Source: Terriglobia bacterium
GTDB lineage: Bacteria > Acidobacteriota > Terriglobia > JAIQFV01
Length of the DNA stretch: 64,000 bases
NCBI GenBank assembly: GCA_028716525.1
Contig: JAQUPQ010000013.1
Span: 26,385 to 90,384, forward strand
Direction: 5' to 3'
Under the pieces are notes generated by a model. It had not been told where the DNA came from, did no database searches, and was given only the letters and a program-made list of their open reading frames with translations. This document shows positions 1-9,215 of the stretch, piece by piece (the stretch's first letter is position 1; each line of letters begins with the position of its first letter). Both the position numbers and the translations under genes were made by a program.

Positions 1-723
1 GCGTCCGTATTCGGCGCTGAACGTCGAATTGGTGGCTGAAAATTCGGCGACGGTGTTGATGGACGGCTGGAAGGTGATTTGATTTTGCACCATGTCGTTC
101 AGGTTGACGCCGTTGATCAGGAAATTCACGGTGTCTTCCCGATTGCCGGCGGTGTCAAAGGCGAAGGCGCCTTGCCCGCGCAACGGAGCCGTTAAGAACC
201 CGCTCTGAGGCTGCACGACGGAGCCCGGGAGCAGCAGTCCCAGGTCCACAAAGTGCCGGCCATTCAAGGGAATTTCCTGAACGGTTCGTTGCGTGATGGT
301 CTGACCGACTTCCATGGTCGTGGACTCGATGACCGGGGCCGAAGCTTCCACGTTGACCGTCTGTGAAACCTGTCCCACGGCCAGCGTCACATCGAGGTCG
401 GTCGTTACCGCAACCTGAACAATCACGTTGTCTGCCACCTTGGTTTGGAATCCCTGGGCTTGAGCCGTCACGCGATAATTGCCGATCGGCATGGCCGCCA
501 GAAGAAATTGCCCCGTCGATTCAGTGACGGTGGAACGTTCGATTCCAGTGGCATTGTTGTGGGCCGTTACCTTGGCTCCCACAATGGCGCCCCCCTGAGC
601 GTCGGTGACCAATCCGGCAATGCTTCCCGCAGACTGCGCCCGGACGGAAACGGACAGCAACGAAAACGCTAGTAACGCGATTGCGAAAACGAACAACCCT
701 CGAGCTGGCCTGGATAGAATCAT
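1..723 (-). CDS. TonB-dependent receptor / Oar-like outer membrane protein with N-terminal carboxypeptidase-regulatory-like domain (partial, runs off window start)
   Basis: Reverse-strand reading from ATG at 723: MILSRPARGLFVFAIALLAFSLLSVSVRAQSAGSIAGLVTDAQGGAIVGAKVTAHNNATGIERSTVTES...NGRHFVDLGLLLPG...; signal peptide plus CarboxypepD_reg-like repeat and plug-like region. Not in the ORF track because it is truncated by the edge. Confidence 0.88.
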   Translation of the reverse strand, partial: MILSRPARGLFVFAIALLAFSLLSVSVRAQSAGSIAGLVTDAQGGAIVGAKVTAHNNATGIERSTVTESTGQFLLAAMPIGNYRVTAQAQGFQTKVADNVIVQVAVTTDLDVTLAVGQVSQTVNVEASAPVIESTTMEVGQTITQRTVQEIPLNGRHFVDLGLLLPGSVVQPQSGFLTAPLRGQGAFAFDTAGNREDTVNFLINGVNLNDMVQNQITFQPSINTVAEFSATNSTFSAEYGR

Positions 724-857
724 GCGTCCTCTCCTTAGGTGTGGTGTTGGCATCGATAATTTAAGCTGACATAGTGCAGGTCGTCCCTGAAACCATGGAT
801 TGAGGAGCGTTTCCCGGCCGTTTGAGAACAGTTTGGAAGTAAAGGTTAAAAGCTGGT

Positions 858-886
858 TTTATAACCGAGAAGAGTGTTCCACGCAA
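858..886 (-). promoter_or_regulatory. Candidate sigma70-type promoter for the TonB receptor gene (TTGCGT-N17-TATAAA on the minus strand)
   Basis: Plus-strand acgcaa (881-886) and tttata (858-863) with exactly 17 nt between; an inverted repeat TGTTCCA-N5-TGGAACA (875-893) overlaps the -35 element. Confidence 0.45.
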
Positions 887-949
887 TGGAACAGTTGCAT
901 TTTTTTGCACAAAGTGTTCCAGCCGGAATTCAGCGCCGCATCGCGCCGC

Positions 950-1987
950 TCAGGCCGGAGGCCGCGGGGAGGGGATTGGGGATTCGAGCGCGGTTTGCAA
1001 TTGGTAGGTCAGCACGGCCTGGCGCAAGGTTTCCAGCGATTCGTCGGAAAGATGCCGGTCGAATTGCAGAATTTCGACACGCCGCGGAATCTGCTGCAGC
1101 AGGCCGGCGGGACACAGCGGTGAGACGTAGGCATATTTGACATGCCCCAAGGCCGCGGCCAACTTGCGGGAATCGGAGAACAACACCGCATGAACGCGGC
1201 CGATGACGGACTCGTGGCCCAGGTTGCGCAGGGCCGAGCGGAAGTTCTGAAAGAAATCCAGATTGGACACCACCATCGCCAGGCCGCCTTTGCGCGCGGA
1301 ATGGATGATGGAGCGGATGAATTCGGGCTTCAATCGAATCTTGACGGGCACCTTGCCGTGCTCGCGGGCAAAGCGCGTGATGTCGTCCCAATGAAAATCG
1401 GTGGTAATCAAAAACGCGGCCGCGGCCAGGGCCTTGGCGACCGAACGCGGCCGGGATTTCAGATCCTGGATCATCACGGGATGCGTGGTAAGGCCCACGT
1501 GGTCTTGAATTTCTTTGGCGAAGAGGTGGATTTGCTCGGTGTTGCATTCCACTACCACTCCGTGAATGCGCCGGCGGCGCGATTCGTCGGCCGTTTCTTC
1601 AAGCAGCTGGAGGTAGCGGGCCGGTGAAAATTGCATGCGGCGGGCCTCCTCCAGATGGCGCTCCATCATGGAGAGCAACGAAACGTAGTAGCTCTGCTCA
1701 AAATTCTTCCGCTCCAGCGTCCCGACCCGCACCCCGCTTCCTTTGCGCACCTCGATCAACCCTTCCTCCTGGAGGCGGTGATAGATTTTGAGAATGGTCT
1801 TGGGATTGACTCCGGCCATGCGGGCCATGGCGCGCACCGCCGGGAGACGGTCGCTGCCTAAACCGCCCATGTGCAACGCCGCCGTCAGTTGACTTTTAAT
1901 CTGGTCATAGAACGGCTGTTTGCTCTTCTTGTCGATGGCGAATTGCATGGCGCTTCCCGGAAGCGTGGATACGGAGCGGCTCTTCAT
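950..1987 (-). CDS. GntR-family transcriptional regulator (YtrA-like wHTH with a C-terminal ligand-binding-like domain)
   Basis: MQFAIDKKSKQPFYDQIKSQLTAALHMGGLGSDRLPAVRAMARMAGVNPKTILKIYHRLQEEGLIEVRKGSGVRV is a classic GntR wHTH; start chosen at internal Met 1987 of the 2059 ORF. Confidence 0.85.
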   Translation of the reverse strand: MKSRSVSTLPGSAMQFAIDKKSKQPFYDQIKSQLTAALHMGGLGSDRLPAVRAMARMAGVNPKTILKIYHRLQEEGLIEVRKGSGVRVGTLERKNFEQSYYVSLLSMMERHLEEARRMQFSPARYLQLLEETADESRRRRIHGVVVECNTEQIHLFAKEIQDHVGLTTHPVMIQDLKSRPRSVAKALAAAAFLITTDFHWDDITRFAREHGKVPVKIRLKPEFIRSIIHSARKGGLAMVVSNLDFFQNFRSALRNLGHESVIGRVHAVLFSDSRKLAAALGHVKYAYVSPLCPAGLLQQIPRRVEILQFDRHLSDESLETLRQAVLTYQLQTALESPIPSPRPPA

Positions 1988-2242
1988 TGAAAAGACCTTG
2001 AAGGACTGGGATACGAGTTTCCGCGCGACGGCTGGAACTCGCGCCGGGCATTCCCCCATGGAATCAGGGTCGGCGGTGCAATCGGTTTTGCCACCCTACC
2101 GGCGCAGTGGAATTTTATCAGAATCCTGAGAAGAGTGGGCGCGCCACGATCGGCCTGTGAAAGCCGAAGGCGGGTCGAGCGCCGCTGGGGCGGTCGGGTT
2201 TTGTGAGATAATCGCGACCGCGAGGTTCTGAGGATTATTGAA

Positions 2243-3484
2243 ATGACCGAAGTATTTGTGGTGCAAGCGGCGCGTACGCCCATCGGCAAGTTTGGCGGGT
2301 CCTTGAAGGATTTTTCCGCGCCGGATTTAGGCGCCGCCGTGGTCAGCGCCCTGTTGGATCGCGCCGGAGTGGAGCCGGCTCGGGTCGACGAATTGATTTT
2401 CGGGTGTGGGCGACAGGCCGGCAGCGGTCCCAATGTGGCCCGACAGGTTTTGTGGCGCGCCGGAATTCCTCAAGAACGTACCGCCTACACCGTGAATATG
2501 GCCTGCGCCTCCAGCCTGAAATGCGTTGTCCTGGCTGCCCAGGAAATTGCTCTGGGCCATGCCGATTGTGTGGTGGCCGGCGGCGCAGAGTCCATGAGCC
2601 GTCTGCCTTTTTATTTGGAAACGGCTCGCTGGGGTGTGCGATTGGGAACACAAACGCTGGTCGACGGCATGTACCGCGACGGATTTTTATGCCCGCTGTC
2701 CCGTTTGGTTATGGGAGAAACGGCCGAGCTTTTGGCGGACGAGTTCAAGATTTCGCGAGCCCAACAGGATGCCTTTGCCCTGGAAAGCCAACATCGTGCC
2801 CAACGGGCTATTACGGCGGGGCGATTCGACCAGGAAATCATTCCGATTAATCTCCAACATAAAGTCGACCGAAGCGGCGCTGAAAAAAACGCTGCACCCG
2901 GGAAGCCATCCGACAAACCGGGCGCAAAACCCGGCGAGAGCTTCACACGCGACGAACATCCGCGCTTCGATGCAAGACCCGAGGATCTGGAACGGCTGTC
3001 ACCGGTCTTCTCGAAAAACGGAACCATCACGGCCGGCAATTCATCGGGAATCACCGACGGCGCCGCCGCCGTGCTGTTGATGTCGAAGGAGGCCATGAAG
3101 CGCAGCGGACTGGACCCGCTGGCGCGCTTTGTGGATGCCACCAGCGTGGGCGTCGATCCGCGTCGCATGGGCCTGGGGCCGGTTCCGGCCGTCCGTCAAT
3201 TGCTGGATCGGCTGAAGATGAAGCTCGACGAGTTCGATTTGGTGGAATTGAACGAAGCCTTTGCGGCCCAGGTCCTGGCGTGCGATCGCGAACTGCGTTT
3301 TGATCATCAAAGATTGAATGTGAACGGCGGGGCCATTGCTCTGGGTCATCCCATCGGAGCGACCGGGGCCCGCATCGTGGTCACGCTTCTTCAAGAAATG
3401 CAGAAACGGGGAGCACGGCGCGGGCTGGCCACACTGTGTGTCAGCGGCGGATTGGGCATGGCCGCGGCCTTCGAAAGACCTTGA
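2243..3484 (+). CDS. Thiolase / acetyl-CoA acetyltransferase
   Basis: [27 protein letters not shown] (nucleophile Cys), [24 protein letters not shown] and CVSGGLGMA motifs. Confidence 0.92.
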   Translation: MTEVFVVQAARTPIGKFGGSLKDFSAPDLGAAVVSALLDRAGVEPARVDELIFGCGRQAGSGPNVARQVLWRAGIPQERTAYTVNMACASSLKCVVLAAQEIALGHADCVVAGGAESMSRLPFYLETARWGVRLGTQTLVDGMYRDGFLCPLSRLVMGETAELLADEFKISRAQQDAFALESQHRAQRAITAGRFDQEIIPINLQHKVDRSGAEKNAAPGKPSDKPGAKPGESFTRDEHPRFDARPEDLERLSPVFSKNGTITAGNSSGITDGAAAVLLMSKEAMKRSGLDPLARFVDATSVGVDPRRMGLGPVPAVRQLLDRLKMKLDEFDLVELNEAFAAQVLACDRELRFDHQRLNVNGGAIALGHPIGATGARIVVTLLQEMQKRGARRGLATLCVSGGLGMAAAFERP

Positions 3485-3570
3485 AGACGGGCACGAACCA
3501 GGGACGACCCGCGAAATTTGTATTTTGGTGTTCGTCTCCCTTCGAGCGATACGGAACTGAGGAATTGTTT

Positions 3571-4437
3571 TTGAGAGTACACGGTCTGCATCTTATCCAA
3601 CGGCTTGTCGTCGCGTTGACAGCTTTGATGTGGGTGGTTTTGTCTCTCCTGCCGGGTCCCCTGTGGGCCCAAAAAAAGTTGGTCTTCAAGGATGGGTCTG
3701 TTGAGAAGGTGGAAAGCTACCAAGTTCAAGGAGACCGCGTTCGATTCAAATCAGCGGAGCGGAGTGAATGGGAAGAAGTTCCTTTGAGCTTGGTGGATCT
3801 CGAGGCCACACGCAAGGTCAATCAGAAAGAAGCGCAAGAAATCCACTCCAGTCCGGCCCGGCCGCTGGAAAAGCCCGGCGCCGGAACGGCGGTTAAGAAT
3901 GAGCCCACGAAAAAGTCCGAGGAGCTTCCGGAAATCGCCGCCGGAGTGAGGCTTCCGAATGCCTATGGAATGTACGTTTGGGATGGGAAAAATCTTGTTC
4001 AATTGTCGGAAGCGGGAACACGCAAGCACAAAGACAAGAAAAACGCCATCATCAACATGGTCGCACCGGCGCCCGTCATGAAACAGAAAACCAGCGTGCA
4101 GCTTGACGGAGAAACTTCGGATACGCGCTTAACCACCGCCTCTCCGGTGTTCTATGCGTATCTGCCTGAAGAGCGAGCTTCCCAGGTTTCGCTGTATCGC
4201 ATGATCGTTTCCAAGAACGCCCGGGTTCTCAAAGAGGTTTCCCATTCTCAAATCACCGGCAGCGACTCCGAAAGGACTCAGGATTACATTTTCACTCCCT
4301 CCATCCGGATGAGCGAAAACGTGTACAAGATTTTTCCCACGAAGCCGCTGGAAGCGGGGGAGTATTGTCTGGTGGAGGTGAATGCGGGCCAGGATCGAGA
4401 GACTCCCACGGTTTGGGATTTTTCTGTAGTAAAGTGA
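3571..4437 (+). CDS. Hypothetical exported protein
   Basis: Signal-peptide-like N-terminus from TTG at 3571 (LRVHGLHLIQRLVVALTALMWVVLSLLPGPLWAQ); remainder has no recognised domain. Confidence 0.6.
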   Translation: MRVHGLHLIQRLVVALTALMWVVLSLLPGPLWAQKKLVFKDGSVEKVESYQVQGDRVRFKSAERSEWEEVPLSLVDLEATRKVNQKEAQEIHSSPARPLEKPGAGTAVKNEPTKKSEELPEIAAGVRLPNAYGMYVWDGKNLVQLSEAGTRKHKDKKNAIINMVAPAPVMKQKTSVQLDGETSDTRLTTASPVFYAYLPEERASQVSLYRMIVSKNARVLKEVSHSQITGSDSERTQDYIFTPSIRMSENVYKIFPTKPLEAGEYCLVEVNAGQDRETPTVWDFSVVK

Positions 4438-4620
4438 TTTCCCCAAAACAATCCTTCGCGGAACACATGCAACCTGAACAGAAGGGTTATCCATGGATCG
4501 GAATAATCCGGTTTTTAATAGTTGGTATTCTAAAAACAGTAACCCGTCTCCTATAAAAAGAATTTTGATGACATTTCGTTGGAAATGAAGTACTTATTTA
4601 GGCCTACGAATGTGCAAATC

Positions 4621-4636
4621 TGGCAAATGAGTTGCT
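4621..4636 (+). promoter_or_regulatory. Candidate sigma54 (-24/-12) promoter
   Basis: TGGCAA-ATGAG-TTGCT against the TGGCAC-N5-TTGCW consensus (one mismatch), invariant GG/GC correctly spaced, about 60 nt before the kinase start codon. Confidence 0.5.
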
Positions 4637-4696
4637 TAAAAGTTGTGCAAGTCGGATTTTTCATGTTTTTGGGCTTTTGAACATTAGAGCAAGGCC

Positions 4697-7630
4697 ATGA
4701 CGCGACTACTTCCATTTTCCTTCAAATCTGTATTGATCGGCCTGATCACCGTGGCCGTGGCGGTGTTCGGCACGATCAATTTCATCGAGCGGACCAAGAC
4801 CAACATGTGGATTGCTCCCGACGACGGGGTGTCGTGGCAGGACGCGGATCAAGGCATTCAGGCCTGGATTGTGGAGTCGGGCAGTTCCGGCGAGAAAGCG
4901 GGCGTGCAAGTCGGCGACATTTTGGTGTCGATTGAAGGCCACCAAGTGGCGGATTCCATCGAAGTGACCAAGCGCCTGTTCCAAGTGGGAGTCTGGAACA
5001 AGCCCACCTATCACATTTTGCGTCACGGCATCCCCATTGATTTGCGGGTCATTGTGGCGCCGCAGGATACGCGGGCCTCGTTCAAATTCTTTTTGGAGCT
5101 GGTTGGGCTGTTGTATCTGCTGATCGGCGTGTTCATCTTCATGCGTCGATGGGAAGCCCCGCAGGCGGTCCTTTTTTACGCCTTCTGCCTGACCTCATTC
5201 GTGTTGTACACGTTCTCTTACACCGGCAAGCTGAATCTTTTCGACTGGTGTATTTACTGGTCCAACTCGCTGGCGTTGATATTGCAGCCGGCGCTGTTTG
5301 TGCATTTTTGTGTGTCCTTTCCCCGGTACAAGCGTGTTCTGGAATCGCGCCGGGTTCTGGTCGGTCTTCTGTATTTGCCCATGGTGGTGCTGCTGGGGCT
5401 GCAGGTGGCGTTCATCACGGGAACGTTTTTGACGCCGCATTTCACACTGGCACAGCGCTGGTTTTTGGACCGGCTCGACATTTTGTATTCAGCGGTGTAT
5501 TTCCTGGCGGGTGCAGCCAGCTTGGTGCACACCTATCGGCTCGCCGCCACGCCGGAGTTGCGGCAGCAGATGCGTTGGATTACGCCGGGGGCCATCGCCG
5601 CGGTTGTTCCTTTTGCGGTGGGCTATGCCTTTCCGTATTTCTTGGGGGTGGTGCCGACGCTGTGGATGAACTACTCCGTCCTGCCGCTGATTTTGATTCC
5701 GCTGACCTTCGGGTACGCCATCATCCGCTATCGCCTGATGGATGTGGATATCATGTTCAAACAAGGCGTGGCCTACACCCTCGCCACTTTGATGATCATC
5801 GGTGTGTATTTTGCGGTGGTCGCAGCCATTGGAATCACGTTCAGCAAAGCCATTGCGGGTTCCCCGGTGACCAGCGTGATCACGACCGTGGTGGCGGCGT
5901 TTCTTTTCGCGCCGGTCCGCAATTGGATTCAGGTGCGGCTGGATAAATTCTTTTATCGTGAGCGTTATGACTATCGTTCCACCATGATCGAATTCGGGCG
6001 CGCCTTGGGTTCGGAGATCCATCTCGACCTGATGTTGAACTCGGTGGTGGATCGGCTTTCACAGACCTTGCAGGTCGACCGCATTGCCGTTTTCCTTCGA
6101 AAGGACACGCCGCAGGGCCACTTTGTGATTGCGCGTGCCCGCGGCATCCCGTACGCCACCAATTTGGATTTGAAATTCCTGTCGCCGGAGCGCCCCGAGC
6201 TTCGCCGCGGATATCTTTTTTACGAGAATTTCAAATCCCTTCTTCATGAGAAGGCGGAGCACCACGCCTCGCTGCGGCATTTGGATTTGAATTATTACAT
6301 CCCCTGTGTGGCCAAGGATTCCATTCTGGCGGTCATCGGATTGAGCAAAACCATCTACGGCGACTTTCTCTCTCGCGAAGATTTGGAGCTGCTGCAGACC
6401 ATTGCCGGCTACGTCGGCATCGCCGTGGAAAACGCCCAGCTCTACGAATCCCTGGAGCAAGAGGCCCTGGAAGCGCAGCGATTGAAGGCCTTTTTGGAAA
6501 ACATCGTGGAATCGATCAATGTGGGCATTTTGACCAGCGATTTGGATGATCGCATCGATTCATGGAATTCGCAGATGGAACGGTTTTACGGATTGAGACG
6601 CGGGCAGGCGCTCGGGCGAACCTTGAAAGAGGTGTTTCCGGGCGATTTGATGCGGGCCGTCCGGCGCGTCTACACCGCCAGCGTCACCCATGCCGCGCTG
6701 AAGCCCGTCGGCGACAGTGAAGACGCCATCGGGCGAATTTACAAGTTCAACCTCCGTCACCCGGTGTGGAGGGTTTCGGACGGAGGTAATGGAGATCAGG
6801 CCACCCCCGAAGCCCGCATCGTCAACATCGCCGTGACTCCACTCATCGGTCGGGATCACACCATCAAAGGGAAACTCATCCTGTTTGACGACATTACGGA
6901 CCGCTCGGCCCTCGAAGATCAACTCATGCAATCCGAGAAGCTGACCTCTATCGGATTGTTGGCCGCCGGCGTGGCCCATGAGGTCAACACGCCCTTGGCG
7001 GTGATCTCCAGTTACACGCAGATGCTTCAAAAACAATTGAAACCCGACGATCCCATGAACAAGATTGTTGAAAAGATCATCAAACAATCGTTTCGCGCCT
7101 CCGAAATTGTGAACGGCCTGTTGAGCTTTTCGCGGACCGCCGGCACGCAGTACTCGGAGGTGGATTGCAACAAGGTGATCAACGAAACGCTGTCGCTGCT
7201 GGAACATCAATTCAAGACCGCCAAGGTGAATGTGGAAAAACGGCTGGGCGGGGATCTGCCTTCCATTCATGCCAACATCGGCAAGCTGCAGCAGGTGTTT
7301 CTGAACTTGTTTTTGAATGCCAAGGACGCCATGCCTTCGGGCGGCGTATTGACGATCACGACCGGAGCGCGGAATTCCGATGTGATTATCGAGGTCGCCG
7401 ACACCGGCAGCGGCATTTCCACGGAGCATTTGAAAAAGATTTACGACCCGTTCTTTACCACAAAGACCGGGCGCGGCACCGGGCTGGGACTCTCCGTCAG
7501 CTACGGCATTATCCAGGAGCATTCCGGGAAGATTGATGTTGAAAGCCAGCCCGGGCAGGGCACTCGATTTACCTTGGAGTTTCCCGCCCTTCATGCCCGG
7601 GTGGCCGCGGAAAGGGTGGTCACGGTATGA
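4697..7630 (+). CDS. Membrane sensor histidine kinase (N-terminal PDZ, 7TM-like region, GAF, PAS, HisKA, HATPase_c)
   Basis: PDZ-like segment (GVSWQDADQGIQAWIVESGSSGEKAGVQVGDILVSIEG), multiple TMs, GAF, PAS, H-box VAHEVNTPLAVISSYTQML, G-boxes DTGSGIS...TGRGTGLGLSVSYGI. Confidence 0.92.
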   Translation: MTRLLPFSFKSVLIGLITVAVAVFGTINFIERTKTNMWIAPDDGVSWQDADQGIQAWIVESGSSGEKAGVQVGDILVSIEGHQVADSIEVTKRLFQVGVWNKPTYHILRHGIPIDLRVIVAPQDTRASFKFFLELVGLLYLLIGVFIFMRRWEAPQAVLFYAFCLTSFVLYTFSYTGKLNLFDWCIYWSNSLALILQPALFVHFCVSFPRYKRVLESRRVLVGLLYLPMVVLLGLQVAFITGTFLTPHFTLAQRWFLDRLDILYSAVYFLAGAASLVHTYRLAATPELRQQMRWITPGAIAAVVPFAVGYAFPYFLGVVPTLWMNYSVLPLILIPLTFGYAIIRYRLMDVDIMFKQGVAYTLATLMIIGVYFAVVAAIGITFSKAIAGSPVTSVITTVVAAFLFAPVRNWIQVRLDKFFYRERYDYRSTMIEFGRALGSEIHLDLMLNSVVDRLSQTLQVDRIAVFLRKDTPQGHFVIARARGIPYATNLDLKFLSPERPELRRGYLFYENFKSLLHEKAEHHASLRHLDLNYYIPCVAKDSILAVIGLSKTIYGDFLSREDLELLQTIAGYVGIAVENAQLYESLEQEALEAQRLKAFLENIVESINVGILTSDLDDRIDSWNSQMERFYGLRRGQALGRTLKEVFPGDLMRAVRRVYTASVTHAALKPVGDSEDAIGRIYKFNLRHPVWRVSDGGNGDQATPEARIVNIAVTPLIGRDHTIKGKLILFDDITDRSALEDQLMQSEKLTSIGLLAAGVAHEVNTPLAVISSYTQMLQKQLKPDDPMNKIVEKIIKQSFRASEIVNGLLSFSRTAGTQYSEVDCNKVINETLSLLEHQFKTAKVNVEKRLGGDLPSIHANIGKLQQVFLNLFLNAKDAMPSGGVLTITTGARNSDVIIEVADTGSGISTEHLKKIYDPFFTTKTGRGTGLGLSVSYGIIQEHSGKIDVESQPGQGTRFTLEFPALHARVAAERVVTV

Positions 7631-9069
7631 GCGTGGTGATGGGCACAGGAACCGAACCCCAAACCCGGACCCCGGCGCGGGCCAACATTCTGGTGGTCGA
7701 CGACGAGGCTGAAATTCGGGAATCGCTCGAGATGCTCCTGAACGCCGAAGGCTATTCCGTCAGTGGAGCTTCCAACGGGGAAGAAGGACTGCAGCGTCTT
7801 CGCGACAAGGATTTCGATGTGGTGTTGCTGGACGTCATGATGCCGGGGAAGAACGGACTGGAAGTGTTGAAAGAGATTCGCGCCCTCGACCGTGACGTAG
7901 CCGTCGTGATGATTACAGCCTTCGGTTCGGTCGAAAATGCCATTGCCGCCATCCGCTCGGGCGCTCACGATTTCATTACCAAGCCCTGGGACAACGACAA
8001 GCTGCTGATCGATGTCGAGAATGCCGTCCGCAACCGGCGACTGCTGCAGGAGAACGTGCAGCTGAAGCGGGCGCTGAAGGAACGCTACAATTTTCCCAAC
8101 ATCATCGGCAAGAGCGAGCGCATGCTGAAGATTTTCGATTTGGTCACCCAAGTGGCCTCCTCGCGCTCCACGGTGATGATCCAGGGCGAGAGCGGAACCG
8201 GAAAAGAGCTCATCGCCAAGGCCGTTCACTCCATCTCGCCGCGGGCCGATCGGCCCTTCATTCCCGTCAATACCGGATCCTTGCCCGCCGACCTGTTGGA
8301 GTCCAACCTCTTCGGACACGAGAAAGGGGCGTTCACCAGCGCCGTGGCCTCCAAGAAGGGGCTGTTTGAAGTCGCCGACACCGGAACCATCTTTTTTGAC
8401 GAGATCGGTTTGGTGGGATTGGAAACGCAGGCCAAATTGCTGCGGGTCATTCAAGAACGCGAATTCATGCGGTTGGGCGGGGTGGAAACCATCAAGGTCG
8501 ACGTCCGCATCATCGCCGCCACCAACGAAGATTTGAAGGGCTTGGTCACCCAGGGCAAGTTTCGCGATGATTTGTTCTACCGCTTGAACGTCATCGCCGT
8601 GCAGCTGCCGCCCCTGCGCGAACGCAAGGAAGATATTCCCCTGCTGGTGGAGCACTTCATCCAAAAGTATTGCGAGGATAATGGCCGCCCCGCCATCCGA
8701 TTCACCGCCGAAGCCATGAAAGCCTTGATGGACCACAACTGGCCCGGCAATGTTCGGGAACTCGAAAACGCCGTGGAACGCGCCGTGGTGCTCAGCACCA
8801 CGCCCTGGGTGGACGTGAGCCTTCTTCCGGAATCCATTTTTGAATCCGGTGTGCCCGGCAACCGGACGCTGCAAAATATTCCCTTCAATGAAAATGCCAC
8901 CCTGTTCGATATTCTCGATTCGGTGGAACGCCGCGTGATTGTCGATGTGCTGGAGAAGGTGGCTTGGAGTCAAACCAATGCCGCCGAACGGTTGGGTGTT
9001 CCGCTGTCCACGCTCAATCAAAAGATCAAGCGGTTGAACATCGAGATCAAACGGCGGCGAGAAGCCTGA
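7627..9069 (+). CDS. Sigma54-type response regulator (REC-AAA+-Fis HTH, NtrC family)
   Basis: REC domain (ILVVDDEAEIRESL...DVVLLDVMMPG), Walker A ESGTGKELIA, GAFTSA loop, Walker B, C-terminal Fis-like HTH; ATGA overlap with the kinase stop codon. Confidence 0.93.
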   Translation: MSVVMGTGTEPQTRTPARANILVVDDEAEIRESLEMLLNAEGYSVSGASNGEEGLQRLRDKDFDVVLLDVMMPGKNGLEVLKEIRALDRDVAVVMITAFGSVENAIAAIRSGAHDFITKPWDNDKLLIDVENAVRNRRLLQENVQLKRALKERYNFPNIIGKSERMLKIFDLVTQVASSRSTVMIQGESGTGKELIAKAVHSISPRADRPFIPVNTGSLPADLLESNLFGHEKGAFTSAVASKKGLFEVADTGTIFFDEIGLVGLETQAKLLRVIQEREFMRLGGVETIKVDVRIIAATNEDLKGLVTQGKFRDDLFYRLNVIAVQLPPLRERKEDIPLLVEHFIQKYCEDNGRPAIRFTAEAMKALMDHNWPGNVRELENAVERAVVLSTTPWVDVSLLPESIFESGVPGNRTLQNIPFNENATLFDILDSVERRVIVDVLEKVAWSQTNAAERLGVPLSTLNQKIKRLNIEIKRRREA

Positions 9070-9215
9070 CACGGCGAAGAGGCTTGGAAGCCGGCTGCAT
9101 CGTTTGGACTCCTGGCGGTCATCGCCTCCCCGGATCAATGTCCCTGTATTGATTTCCCTTCCTCGAGGTCCCGCCGCCGCTTGATTTTGCAGGATTGGTT
9201 CTCTAGAATGCCGTC

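Noticed and set aside
6560-7594. 344-aa minus-strand ORF opposite the histidine kinase
   Set aside because: Antisense shadow; composition (G/H/Q/R-rich) is typical of spurious frames.
7591-9138. 515-aa minus-strand ORF opposite the response regulator
   Set aside because: Antisense shadow of a clear NtrC-family gene.
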